From Sarcocystis neurona (lineage: Eukaryota > Apicomplexa > Conoidasida > Eucoccidiorida > Sarcocystidae): a stretch of 64,000 bases of DNA. The DNA lies in contig KL647335.1 of assembly GCA_000727475.1 (NCBI GenBank), positions 62,001-126,000 on the forward strand, read 5' to 3'. Positions 1-10,405 of the stretch are shown one piece after another. The translations under genes and the position numbers were made by a program. The first letter of the stretch is position 1. Each line of letters starts with the position of its first letter. The notes under the pieces are model-generated. The model saw only the letters and a program-made list of their open reading frames with translations, had not been told where the DNA came from and did not search any database.

Positions 1-3000
1 CGAGAAAGCCGCGTGGCCCAAGGGGCAGCTCAAAAACGAGAAGAAGACGCAGGACGAAGACGACGACATTGACCTCTTCGGTAGGCTGCAACGTTCTTCT
101 TCGCTGCTCCACTTTTTCTCTTCTCTCTTGCGACGAGCAGCAGGCGGCCCAAGTCTCCTGTAGAGCCACCACGGTGCTGCCTTGTCAGCAAGTGGGCCGA
201 AGAGCCACAGCCGAAGACGGGCAGGCGCCTGCGTCTTGTGGCTGTAGAGAGACCAAACGTTCTGTGATAGTATGTCTAGCATGCGTACGCTGTCGTCAGA
301 ACAACGTAAGAGTAAGTAGACAAAATCTGGCTGCTGCGGTGTGTTGGCAGGGTGACGACCCATATCTGTCTGGCCGGTGTGTGTGTATCTGTTTGACTAA
401 GGTGGATACAGAGAGAGACAGAAAGAGAGGAAAATCGGGGAAGCTGGTAAACAGAGACAGAGAGAGGGAGACAGATATATCCATATATGTGTGTTCGACT
501 GGTGAAGCTGCTGGTATGCAGATCTCTATATCTGACTGCTACGAGTGTGTAGGGAGAAAAAGAAATATAAGGAGGTGATACAAATATCTTATATATATAT
601 GTATGGAGTTCATTTCTACCGTGCGGATAGGAAAAGAAAGAGGGGGAGAGGGAGATACAGTGTGCAGCAAGTGTGATTGTGTATTCGTTTGATAGGTAGG
701 TGGGCGTAGGTTGGTGTAGCTGCGTTTCAAAATATATATAGAGAGAGAAAGAGAAAGACAGCCACGTAGAAATCTGGACAAATGTGCATGAATAGGACCA
801 GAGGGACACGTGACGTGGTCTCTGGCCCTCGATCGACTTCCCTTCTTTCTGCTGGAAATTACAGTCGTCCGTCTCTTCCATTCGCGTGCATCTGCGTGCG
901 GCTACGCAGTGTGTCTGCATGCGCATGCAGAGATTTTCTGCGTGGGAAGGAGGTTGTACTGGCCGGTGTGAGTAGAAATGGTGGAATTTCACAGATGCAG
1001 AGAAGTATCGGTGACGACCAGAACGACACGGGCCGGATCTACACAAAAGCACGTCTATCTGCTTGCGTGCGTGCATCTATATGTGTACGTCCGTACATGT
1101 ACACACGTACATGTATTCGCATTCCTACGTACGTGTGTATATATTAGCGAATGTATGCACAGGGGTACCTGTGCGTATGTATGTGAATTCATATATGTAA
1201 AGGTATATTCATATATATATATCTGCGAGCCCAATGGTATACATACATGTCTGCATGTGTGTGTGTGTGTGTCGACGTGCGTAGTAGAAGCCTATGATGC
1301 ATGCACTGGAAGAAAGTTGGTTTCTGATGCGGTCCACGTATTTGAACGGAGAGGCATTTATGTATGGCTGTTATTACACATTTTCATCAGAATTCACTAA
1401 TAGAGAGAAATATTCATTTGGTGGGAAGTGGACCTACAGCTTCCGTCCGAGCACATACATGAAGAGGAAGAAGCATTCACGTTCGGTTGGTTCTGCACCT
1501 ACAACTTCATTCCCCTGTACGCATATATTGAAGACATATTCGTTCCTTTCATTCGAGCACACACGTTTGAGTAGAAGGAAATATTCTTTCGGTTGATAGG
1601 GCACCTACACGTTTCACTCCACTGGACATGCGCGTCTACACACACACGTTCAGACACACGGGCACTCCAACATATACGTATATATATATATGTATACACG
1701 CATATGTATACGGCAGGGCACGTCCAGTTTTCATTCGAGCTTATGTATGTATGTATGGAAGCACTTGTTTGTGGTTGATGTTGCACCTGCTGTTTCCCTC
1801 GAGAGTATGTGTGTGAGTGGGAAGGAACACATTTTCGTCCGGTGGGTGCTGCACGTATATTACGAGCATCCATACTTCTGCACATCGTTGTCGGAAAGGA
1901 GACGGTTGCTCGTTGCTGGTGGGCCGTGCCCGTGTATATACCCTTGCAGGGGAGGACACGAGCGGGAAGGCGAAGGAGGAGCTGAAGAAACTGAGTGAGA
2001 GCAAGCAGCAGGAGGCGGAGGGAAAAAAGAACAAGAAGAAGGTAGTCAACAAGTCGTCCCTGGTTATCGAAGTTAAACCGGCGAGTATTGACACAAACTT
2101 GGACGAGGTGGCGCGGCTCTGCAAAGAAATCAAAATTGAAGGCGTCACGTGGGGAGAGGCGGTCAAAAAAATTCCTGTGGCCTTCGGCCTGTTCAAGCTG
2201 CAGGTACGATGCGTCTCCCTCTCTGGCAGGAAGAAGAAAACGAGAAACGCCGACAGCTGTGTGCATGCGTCGAAGTAAAGGTGACAGATGGAAGAAACAG
2301 CAGCAACAGAAACGGAAATATGGGGCGCACCGGCTCACACGTCCCTCTCTCGGAGCCGCGGGGGTTGAACACATACACACGTACATAGACGCCAAAGTCC
2401 TTACACTAGAACGCATAATCCACATATGTACATATATGCGTATATATACATATATGCGGGGATGCACGTGTGTATGTAGAGGAGACGTCCACGTGGCTGT
2501 ATATGTGTGCTAGACGGGAATAATAAGTATGACAGAGTAAGACGAGTGTGTGACACAGGCTTCACAGGACGAGGACGTTCGTATAGAAGCGATGTAGATG
2601 TTCACGTGGCCCTATGCATGCGTGAGATTGTGGAGGAAAATACCTACGGAGAAATCAAGGTGAGAGGCACCTCTGTAGTATTATAGGTAGATGTTCAGGT
2701 GGCTGTACGCGTGGGTGAGACCGGCGAAAATCTTCACGGGGGAAGCAGGGTGTGCCACGTCATCTCGCTGGAGAGAGGGGCCTACACAGAGAAAGGGGGC
2801 CCACGTGTTCCTCTCTCTACCTGCAGAAAACAGGTATATGTGTGTGTCTGTGTGTTTCCGCTGAGCGCTTTTCCACTTCCTTCTGCATGTAAAGGAGGTC
2901 TACACGCTTCACTAAGGATATCTCTGACACTTGTCATGTGCAACGAGATAACTCTGTATATGTCTGTATAGACGTACACATGTGTATGTATATGTATATT

Positions 3001-3716
3001 TATTTGTATGTGGAGTGTCGTGTGCAACACAAGATACGTCTGTATGTCTGTACAGGCATACACATATATATGTGTATGTATTCCGCGCCGAAGAGCATTC
3101 CGAGTGAAGCGTGAGGGAGCATGAGGTGCAGGGTAGAGCGCACTTTTGTTGGATTTTGGCGTTGCCTGTTGCGGCGGTGTTGGGGAAGAGACAAGGATTT
3201 GTCGGGAGAGTCTGCCTTTTATTCTGCTGCTGTTCCTGCTCCCTTCTTGATATGTTTGTGTGGAGCTGTACTGTGTCCCTCACGGTGGTGGCGTGAAGTT
3301 TTTCTGCGTGGAAAGAAGGTGAAGAAGCAGGAATACACAGGAGGGAAAAAGACGGAAATAAAGAAAGTGTGCTGTTGCGTGCGGCTTTCTTCCGCGCTGC
3401 CTTCTGGGGTAGGCTGAACGTGAAGGGAAAGGAGAGCAAACGTTTGTAGCAAACTCATTCTCCTTCCCTTTTCTGCGCGGGGATACCGCTTTTCTTTCTC
3501 TTATTGCAGCTCTGCTGTACTATCGTGGATGATATAGTCAATACGAATGAAATTGTCGACCAGATCGAGGCACTAGGAATGAACGAGCAGCAGCGAGAGA
3601 AACTGAGAAAGAGACAGGAAGAGGGAGCAGACGACGAAGAAGAGGACGCCGAAGAGAAAGAAGAAGACGAAGGTCTTGTTCAGTCTGCTGAAATTGTTTC
3701 GTTCAACAAGTTGTGA
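1..3716 (+). CDS. Translation elongation factor 1-beta, 3' part of gene (three exons, 5' end outside window)
   Basis: EF-1beta is the guanine-nucleotide exchange subunit that recharges eEF1A with GTP in the cytosol. Exons seen: 1-80 (frame starts at base 2), 1950-2203 and 3510-3716, stop TGA at 3714-3716. Introns are 81-1949 (GTAGGC...CAG, phase 1) and 2204-3509 (GTACGA...CAG, phase 0); both keep the frame. Exon 1 ends in the acidic-region motif DDDIDLFG typical of EF-1beta/delta. Exon 2 has an acidic/Lys linker and then the exchange domain (KSSLVIEVKP, EGVTWGEAV, VAFGLFKLQ). Exon 3 has CTIVDDIVNTNEIVDQIEAL and the C-terminal signature VQSAEIVSFNKL, matching the family end CDIVAFNKI. Odd point: about 30 extra acidic and Lys-rich residues lie before the C-terminal strand. 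The exchange domain is confidently recognised; beta versus delta naming cannot be settled without the N-terminus. Confidence 0.93.
1401..1880 (+). repeat. Degenerate repeat, about five copies, inside EF-1beta intron 1
   Basis: Copies begin near 1401, 1461, 1571, 1755 and 1818. The shared pattern is GAAGGAAATATTC, then TTCGGTTGG, then GCACCTAC, then a pyrimidine-rich tail that often ends TTCATTCGAGCAC. Copies are diverged and unevenly spaced. The rest of the intron is GT-, TA- and GA-rich simple sequence. No coding exon is needed here because exons 1 and 2 splice in frame without it. Confidence 0.6.
2480..3080 (+). repeat. Local repeats in EF-1beta intron 2
   Basis: Three diverged copies of a unit of about 100 bp share TAGATGTTCACGTGGCTGTA, near 2482, 2590 and 2688. 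A second pair, near 2934-2991 and 3018-3080, shares GTGTGCAACA followed by CTGTATGTCTGTA and CATACACATAT. Both families are confined to this intron as far as can be seen by eye. Confidence 0.55.
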
Positions 3717-3873
3717 AAAGAGCGCGGCTCTTTGTCATTCTTCGCCTCTCCATGTGTATAAATGCCTACTACGGGTAAACAGAGCTACACCCGTACGTAT
3801 ATGTCTGTGTGGATAATAGATAACGTGTGTGGACGCGCAGCGACGGCTGGAGATATCTACATTACAACAGCGT

Positions 3874-4062
3874 TGTATGTACACCTCTGCAGAAGTATGG
3901 AGAAGTTTGTATATGAGTGTGAGAGACGTACACATGAAAGAAACAGAAGTCGACTGCGCACACAGGTATATCTACATGAACATAGATGTATGTACTACCA
4001 CTGTGCAGAAGTGTAAAGTGTGTGCGTGTAAGAGACGTACATATGAATGAAGCAACAACAGT
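3874..4062 (+). repeat. Diverged tandem duplication downstream of EF-1beta
   Basis: Two copies, about 3874-3960 and 3986-4062, share in order TGTATGTAC, CTGCAGAAGT or GTGCAGAAGT, GAGACGTACA, ATGAA and AGTCGACTGC. The period is about 112 bp. It lies in the EF-1beta 3' flank or untranslated region. Confidence 0.55.
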
Positions 4063-5728
4063 CGACTGCCAGAGGCAAAAGCCTGCGTCGCGTCCTATGT
4101 CGTCTTAGGGCGTTCTCTGAGTCAGAGCGGTACCGTTGACAGCCGAGCTGCCCGTCGGCCGCAGACAGCGATATCTGAACGTTAATCGGTTTTGCGATGG
4201 ACGCATGCATCTGCGTGCTTTCGGAAACATATTAAGACACGCTTATATGCTTCGTGGCGAAGGAAAGAGAGATGGAGTGACGTGTCTGTCACCTGTGTAT
4301 GCGTGAATACGTGTATATGTATGCGTATGTGTGTATTTTATCTGTACGTGTATATCTTTGTATGTGTGAACACGCGCGTGTTTTTACGTGTGCAGCGGTG
4401 ATACGTACGGGTTTGTGCTGTCATACATAATAAAAGAGACGTTTGTACGGCAGGAAGTTGTGGCGATGGTGGTGGTGAAGCGAACAGCGGTGCACTGGTA
4501 TTCCCGTCCTGATTGTCGGTCGCCTCTTTCAGTTGACTGGCGTCTCGGGCTGTCACTTTGTTCGGTAGCAGCCGCACAACAACAGCAGCAGGAAACCAGG
4601 AGTTCTTACTAGCTTGCTTAATCGGTGCGCAGCGAGAGCGGAGATATCCCTTCGCTGCGTTTGAAAAAGGTGATTACCTTTTGTCACGTCTTTGCGTGGT
4701 GGAAAGGACGTGCGAACTGCGGCAGTTAGCGCCGTCACTGCATATGCTACACCGACATCGCACAGATACGTGTGCCCCTGCAGCGACATACTGCGATCCA
4801 TGTTACATCGAAACAACTACCTGTAGACAGCGTCTTTTCATCTGGTCGTTTTTCTAGGGATGACACCATTGCGGAGACGCGGAGAGTCCCCCAGTGTTAC
4901 CGGAGTCACGCGTGTCTATATATGTATATATATATGTATATTGTACGTGAGCACCTGTACTAGTCGTACCCAGATAGACGGACACACGTATCAATTTACA
5001 TACAAATACGTAGGTAGCTCATTAATATATATGTGGGTGGGTATCTGTGTTTACACTTCGCACGCACACAAGCAGGTATATACATATATATATATATATA
5101 TGGCTTTCTCTCGTTCACACATTAACGAACACATCTGCATATATATATATATACATATATATTTATGCAGATGTGAGAAGTTGTGAAGATGTACGACGGA
5201 GCTTTCGCTGCCACAGAGAACTGCACGCTGTTGGCAGAAAGGACGGCCTCCGGGAGGGGCCTCAAGGACAGACGACTTCGTCGTATGAGACGTTGCTCCT
5301 GTGATTTGCACATATATTTAGCTGGAGAACTACAAGCATACGCGGATCTCTACATGTAGATATATATATATAATAGAGTGCGGATTGACATTCACATATA
5401 CATTTACATATATGTATATGTAAACATCCACACATATTTATATATTTTCAGGTGTGACATATACATATGCGTTTATACACCAGGAGAGGTAGACAGATCC
5501 AGAGAAGTACGGGACGACACACGTTTACCACCCCTTCCGCAGACGTCACCAGACGCCCTGATCATCAGCGTAGATACATGCAAAACTGCGGTAACGTGCA
5601 CACTAGTGTGTAATGTGAAGTCACTACATCATTTGCGTCACATTCCCCTCTCTGCGTGCGAAATGGCCAGTAGGAGAACCGCCTACTAAACATAGTAGTG
5701 CTGACGTAGTGTGGTTGGTCAAAAGGGC

Positions 5729-5730
<2 letters not shown>

Positions 5731-5759
<29 letters not shown>
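5731..5759. repeat. (AT)n microsatellite
   Basis: An uninterrupted AT dinucleotide run of about 29 bases. Similar long runs occur near 30969-30991, 31492-31519, 31661-31683, 37797-37812, 38980-39001 and 54483-54504, all in introns or intergenic DNA and none in predicted exons. Confidence 0.9.
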
Positions 5760-7537
5760 CGTCTGTTCGTAAGGTGCATCTCCGCACGCCTCTGGTACGT
5801 GTGTAGGATATATTCAGCTGAAGACTGTTGGAGGAACTGTACTAGGGTTGAGACACATGGCATCGGGTGCACGGCAGAGGTCGTGAAGAAGCACTTGCTG
5901 TACGCTGCGGAGTGGCTGTTTCTCCGCATGCGAGAGAGAACAGCGTATCTACAGCAGCGCACGCTTTCGCAAGACCTGCATGGAGGCGTCCTTGTGGGAC
6001 AGCAGTATCAAGGAAGGACCAGGGTTTTTGAGTCGACCCTCTTCTATTGCTGTCCGCTAGGGAGCGCAAAGATTATACACAGGACAACATGCTGCAGAGC
6101 TACTTTTCGCGCTGCCTCAAAGAAATCTGTGTGTAACTTTTCTCGCGACATGTCCCTTACGTGGAATTGCCTGCTGTACGGCATGGTGGCACTGCCTGCT
6201 GGTGGTAGTGCCTGCGGCATCGAGATGTCGTCCCTTGAAGTCTGCTGCTGTTCACCGCTCCATCTCTGCGTCTGATATATCTTTCTACGCATCTACCTAG
6301 CAGAGCTTCAAAGCACCTCACATCGCAGTTCCACTGACTGTCTCCGGGGAGCTTATTTTTGAAAGCACACCGAAGACGAGGATGTGGAAAGATGACTTGG
6401 ATGTTTCTCATGGAAACCTAATTTTCTGCATGTCGTATTTGTCCCTAGCCATCAAAGGAGGCCGAATCCACACAGGACATGAGGTGCCAGATTTATACAC
6501 AATATCAACGGACACAGTCGTTTACGGGCAAATCGCATCTAGAAGCCATAGTAGCACGCCGAGTTTGAACTGAGAGCAATGATAGAAAGCACGTTGAAGG
6601 TAGCTGTGCACATCGGAGTGCAGGCCCGTGTGTGTACCTAGACAAGTAGATACACCCGTATATATCCATGCACGTATATATGCGGAGTGCCTCGGCACCA
6701 GGCAGTGGGAAGTTACCTATATAAAGCAGTAGCCACCATACACACAAACCAACATGCGACACGAAGCTCGAATCCATCTTCGCTTCCCACCTTCTGTGGC
6801 AGCGAGATCTCGCATAACCAGTTGCGTAGAACGTAAGAACAAGTTTGGCACCACAAGTATAACCACGCGACACGGAAAATGCTCCGTTTAGCCCGAGTGT
6901 GTAGTAAAGAAGCATGCGGGAGTGTGCAGTGCATTCAAGCGAAGACCAGAGACAGCGACTAATTCCAGCGGAAGCGGCGTACGGATAGAAAAATAAAAGT
7001 AAAATTATACTGAAGATGAGGAAGAGACGAAAAGAATAGTGCGTCCGTGGGACGCATATCTCTCTACATATGCGTATACACTCGATTCCTGTATTTTTAA
7101 ATAAGAGGCAAACCGTACAAATGTGTACACACAGGGAAGAATGTACGTACGCTTCTCAAGTGTCTCTGGCTGCGCACAGAACTACCAAACGAAAGATCGT
7201 CTTCCCGTCTCAAGAGCCAGCTGCCCACACATAGAAAGGCTTTCCGAATGAGCGTCATAATTTCCCTCTAGATTGTATTTTCCTTTTAAGTGACATTTTC
7301 ACAAGGGTTGTTCAAATTATGTCATAATCATGCTTACCGTAAGGCCACATCCAGTTGTGCCGAAGCACCCGCACAACGATACGTGCCCTGCACGTAGGCG
7401 TTCAACTGCAGCTGGCGAGATGGGTGCTCTCCATAAAATCAAGTTAACTGTAGTGCGGCTACGCCAATTATAGGACACACAGAAATACCGAGTATATAAC
7501 TTTCTGTAACAGAGAAGAGGAAGGGAGCCGCACTTGG

Positions 7538-7554
7538 AAAAAAAAAAAAAAAAA
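7538..7554. repeat. Poly-A tract of 17 bases
   Basis: A run of 17 A on the plus strand in gene-poor DNA. It could be a retroposed tail or simple slippage; no reverse-transcribed gene was recognised next to it. Confidence 0.8.
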
Positions 7555-9404
7555 GTTAGTTCCGTTCGGTTCGACAAATTGCGATAGCCAACATTATGGA
7601 AGCCCATCTACGTCCTTTACGCTTGTTGATACTCTACTACTCCGCCCTGCTTTAGACACGCTTCTGGTGGTATAAACAAGTTACACTTGGTGTCCTCTCG
7701 GATATTCACTGTCGCTCTTTGCAGGTCCTAGTATATTTACATATATTGCCTTACATTCTGCACTGTTGGAAGCGGCAGGCCGTATGTGCGACACGGTAAA
7801 AGTTCGGACGCTCCTTGGCGGAGAACTAGAAGACTGGTGTCATAATCGAAGCCACTTTTTCCTCCGCAGTAAGGAATGGTCGCCTTATTCTCAGGAGTTT
7901 ATTTAATTCGATACGTGAAAGAGATAGTAGGTAGGCGGACGCCGTTGGAAGCGCATGCACAAACCACTAGCCTTACGCCCGAAGAGTCCGTACGGATTTC
8001 TTGACTTGCTGAATTAGGATTAACAGCTTTTTTGTATCTTTTTTGAGTATCCAAAATGTGTGTATGTGTCTATATATGTATATGTGATTGTATGCACTAT
8101 GTGTGCGCATGGACACATATGTAGCGATCGAGGGATGTACACACAAGTTTGTCCCTGAATACGTGTGTATGTGCAACAGAACAGTACACGTGTACAGGAA
8201 GCCAAACGTTCTTCACTATCTTCATACGCGATGGTATGAGGTGAACGGATTGTGTCTTCGACAATATGGCAGCCAATGCAGACCACTTGCAACTTTCTGT
8301 TGGACATGGGTTCTCGGCGACGGCCGATAGACTTTGCTCGAGTGCAACCTAAGCAGGTGGTTACGCGCTTGGTAAGCATACGCATATATCATGCGGTACA
8401 TATATATGTATGTGTGCGTACAGGTGGTTCCTTCGTCGGCCCTGCAGAGGGATACACGAGTTTCTGGAGACAGCAACAGGATATAAATATATATATATAT
8501 ACACATGCGTAGAGGTATCTGTACGTTTTTGTTCATTTACAGATCTTTTCATGTACATGACACCAGCGTGTAGGAAGAGCTGTTGAGTGCATGTATATGT
8601 GTATGTACATACGCGTTTGAGTAAAAGAACACACACGGGAGGGAGCACATGAAAAGCAGTCAGAGCCGCTTTTTTCGTCTACGTGTATATAGGTGTATGA
8701 ACATTCCATGGTATCTTAGCACACGGGGAATACGGCAGGTAGTGGAAGAAGACATATCACTCATGATCAAATAAGACAGTTTGAGAGGGCCTGGCTGTTG
8801 GTGTGCATCCACGAAGTTGTCACCTGCCTAGATTGGCAGATTTGAGGCTTCGTGGGGCAACAGCAACGAGACGAGCGCCCACCAGTTCACTCGCATCAGC
8901 ACAGTGCGCAGGAACAATCAGCACTTTAACAGAATACTTGCTTTGTTGGGCATGGTCTGCACCCTCGAACTACACATTGCAGAGTGGCCATCTGCATCGT
9001 CACGCATTCTTTTTGGATCACGTGGAACTTGTATTCTGTGACACATCCCGCACATTACAAATGCGCTCAAGTGTAGCATGTTTCAGGGTGACTTCCTCGA
9101 GAATTTCGACAAGGGGCGCCGTATGTACCACACGCGACACACGGATATGACGTGCCTTCAAAGAAGACGAAAAATTAGGCGCATGTATATGTGTGTGTGT
9201 GTGTATAGCCACTGCCTGCCTGTGAACGACAACAGCTCGAGGGGGTTTGTATGTTTGAGGTAGGCGAAACACGGGGCGTTCGGCGAAGTAACCACCACGT
9301 CCGTCTGCAAAATGTTCACCCAGTCAACGGGACTACACACTTCGCCATAAAGTGATACTATGTTCTACAAGAACAAACAGTTCATACCGCAGGAGAGTGC
9401 AGTT

Positions 9405-9923
9405 CTACCCGTACACAGAACAGGACATCATGGAGACATACAGCAACAAGTGCGTGCAACGTTGAAAAAGGCACAGGACATGCTCCGGTAGCATAACTCG
9501 TTTCAACGGAAACGGTTGAGCTGTCCTTGAAGGCGTCCGCCACATGTTGAAAGGAACAGGAACACATACAACACACTCCAACAGCTGATCTTTCTTCATG
9601 ACAGGAAACACGCTTGACACTCCAACATAGATAGCTACACCCACGTGATAAGGCCCAACGGCTAAAAATGCACTCGAGAGTAACCCGAATGGCCTCACGC
9701 CACAGTGAAGTACAAGGACTGTAACATCTGACACATGAGTGTGATAGAGGTTGCAAGTTGGGGCTGCACGCACTGAAATCATGTGTGTCACAGGCTTCAA
9801 CAACAACGTAATATCTAACCACATCAGCAGCTGTCGTGTGCTACTACACAGGGTCTTTAGAACTGCTTGTTCCCAGTTTTCCGGGGCAGCTACAAAAAAT
9901 TCGTTGAGAGATTTGAATACCAT
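9405..9923 (-). CDS. Possible hypothetical ORF, hydrophobic, about 172 residues from first ATG
   Basis: The frame is open from 10130 down to a stop at 9405, with the first in-frame ATG at 9921-9923. The predicted product is rich in Val, Leu and Cys, with several hydrophobic segments. A second overlapping minus-strand frame (9382-9822) is also open and Cys-rich, so an exon boundary or a decayed gene is possible. No family was recognised. It is listed because it is the longest repeat-free minus-strand ORF in this gene-poor stretch; being chance is quite possible. Confidence 0.2.
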   Translation of the reverse strand: MVFKSLNEFFVAAPENWEQAVLKTLCSSTRQLLMWLDITLLLKPVTHMISVRAAPTCNLYHTHVSDVTVLVLHCGVRPFGLLSSAFLAVGPYHVGVAIYVGVSSVFPVMKKDQLLECVVCVPVPFNMWRTPSRTAQPFPLKRVMLPEHVLCLFQRCTHLLLYVSMMSCSVYG

Positions 9924-10111
9924 CCTGGAGCACGATGCAGTACCGGAAGTACGTATAGTAGAATAGGCTTTAAAACACGAGCGTCTATCCCTCTTTTGCA
10001 GGCCGCCGATACATCGTACAGTCGCACAGAGAAGTGAAATTACAGTTGCGTGCGTATCAACAACTCGGACAAGATCGTACGGGTACTGTGAGGCTTTACA
10101 TTCACAAGCAT

Positions 10112-10405
10112 TATAAATTGCGTGCGACACTTTTAGTGAAGCCTAAGAGCAGCAGATGGCTTTATCTAGTGTTCATTCACACCTGCGCTTTAGAGTGGTA
10201 AATATCAACAGGACTGAAAGTGTATATATATGTGTATACGTATACATAAATACACACACAAGTAACTGCAGGTATTTAGGTCTACAAGTACTGTACATTT
10301 GTGTGCGACACTTTCAGATTGAAGCCCCCGTGGAAGAGCATTTATCATATATTAATCAACGCCTGAGCTTGAGAGTGGTGCACGGTAACATACAACTAAC
10401 TGCAA
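10112..10405 (+). repeat. Diverged tandem duplication, period about 180 bp
   Basis: Copy one (about 10112-10205) and copy two (about 10292-10385) share TGTGCGACACTTTCAG, GAAGCC, AGAGCA, CTTTAT, CGCCTGAGCTT and AGAGTGGT in the same order. Flanks (TACTGT, TTACA, ACTAACTGCA) also recur. It is clearly related sequence, but too diverged to be a recent assembly artefact. Confidence 0.55.

Noticed and set aside
276..1076. 266-codon minus-strand ORF in EF-1beta intron 1
   Set aside because: Translation of GT/TA/GA simple repeats (Ser/Tyr/Ile/His rich), antisense to a clear intron.
5812..5900. A Cys pattern (SAEDCWRNCTRVETHGIGC) resembling an apple/PAN domain of micronemal proteins
   Set aside because: Only one short stretch fits, it follows a TA microsatellite, and the following frame shows no further domain features.
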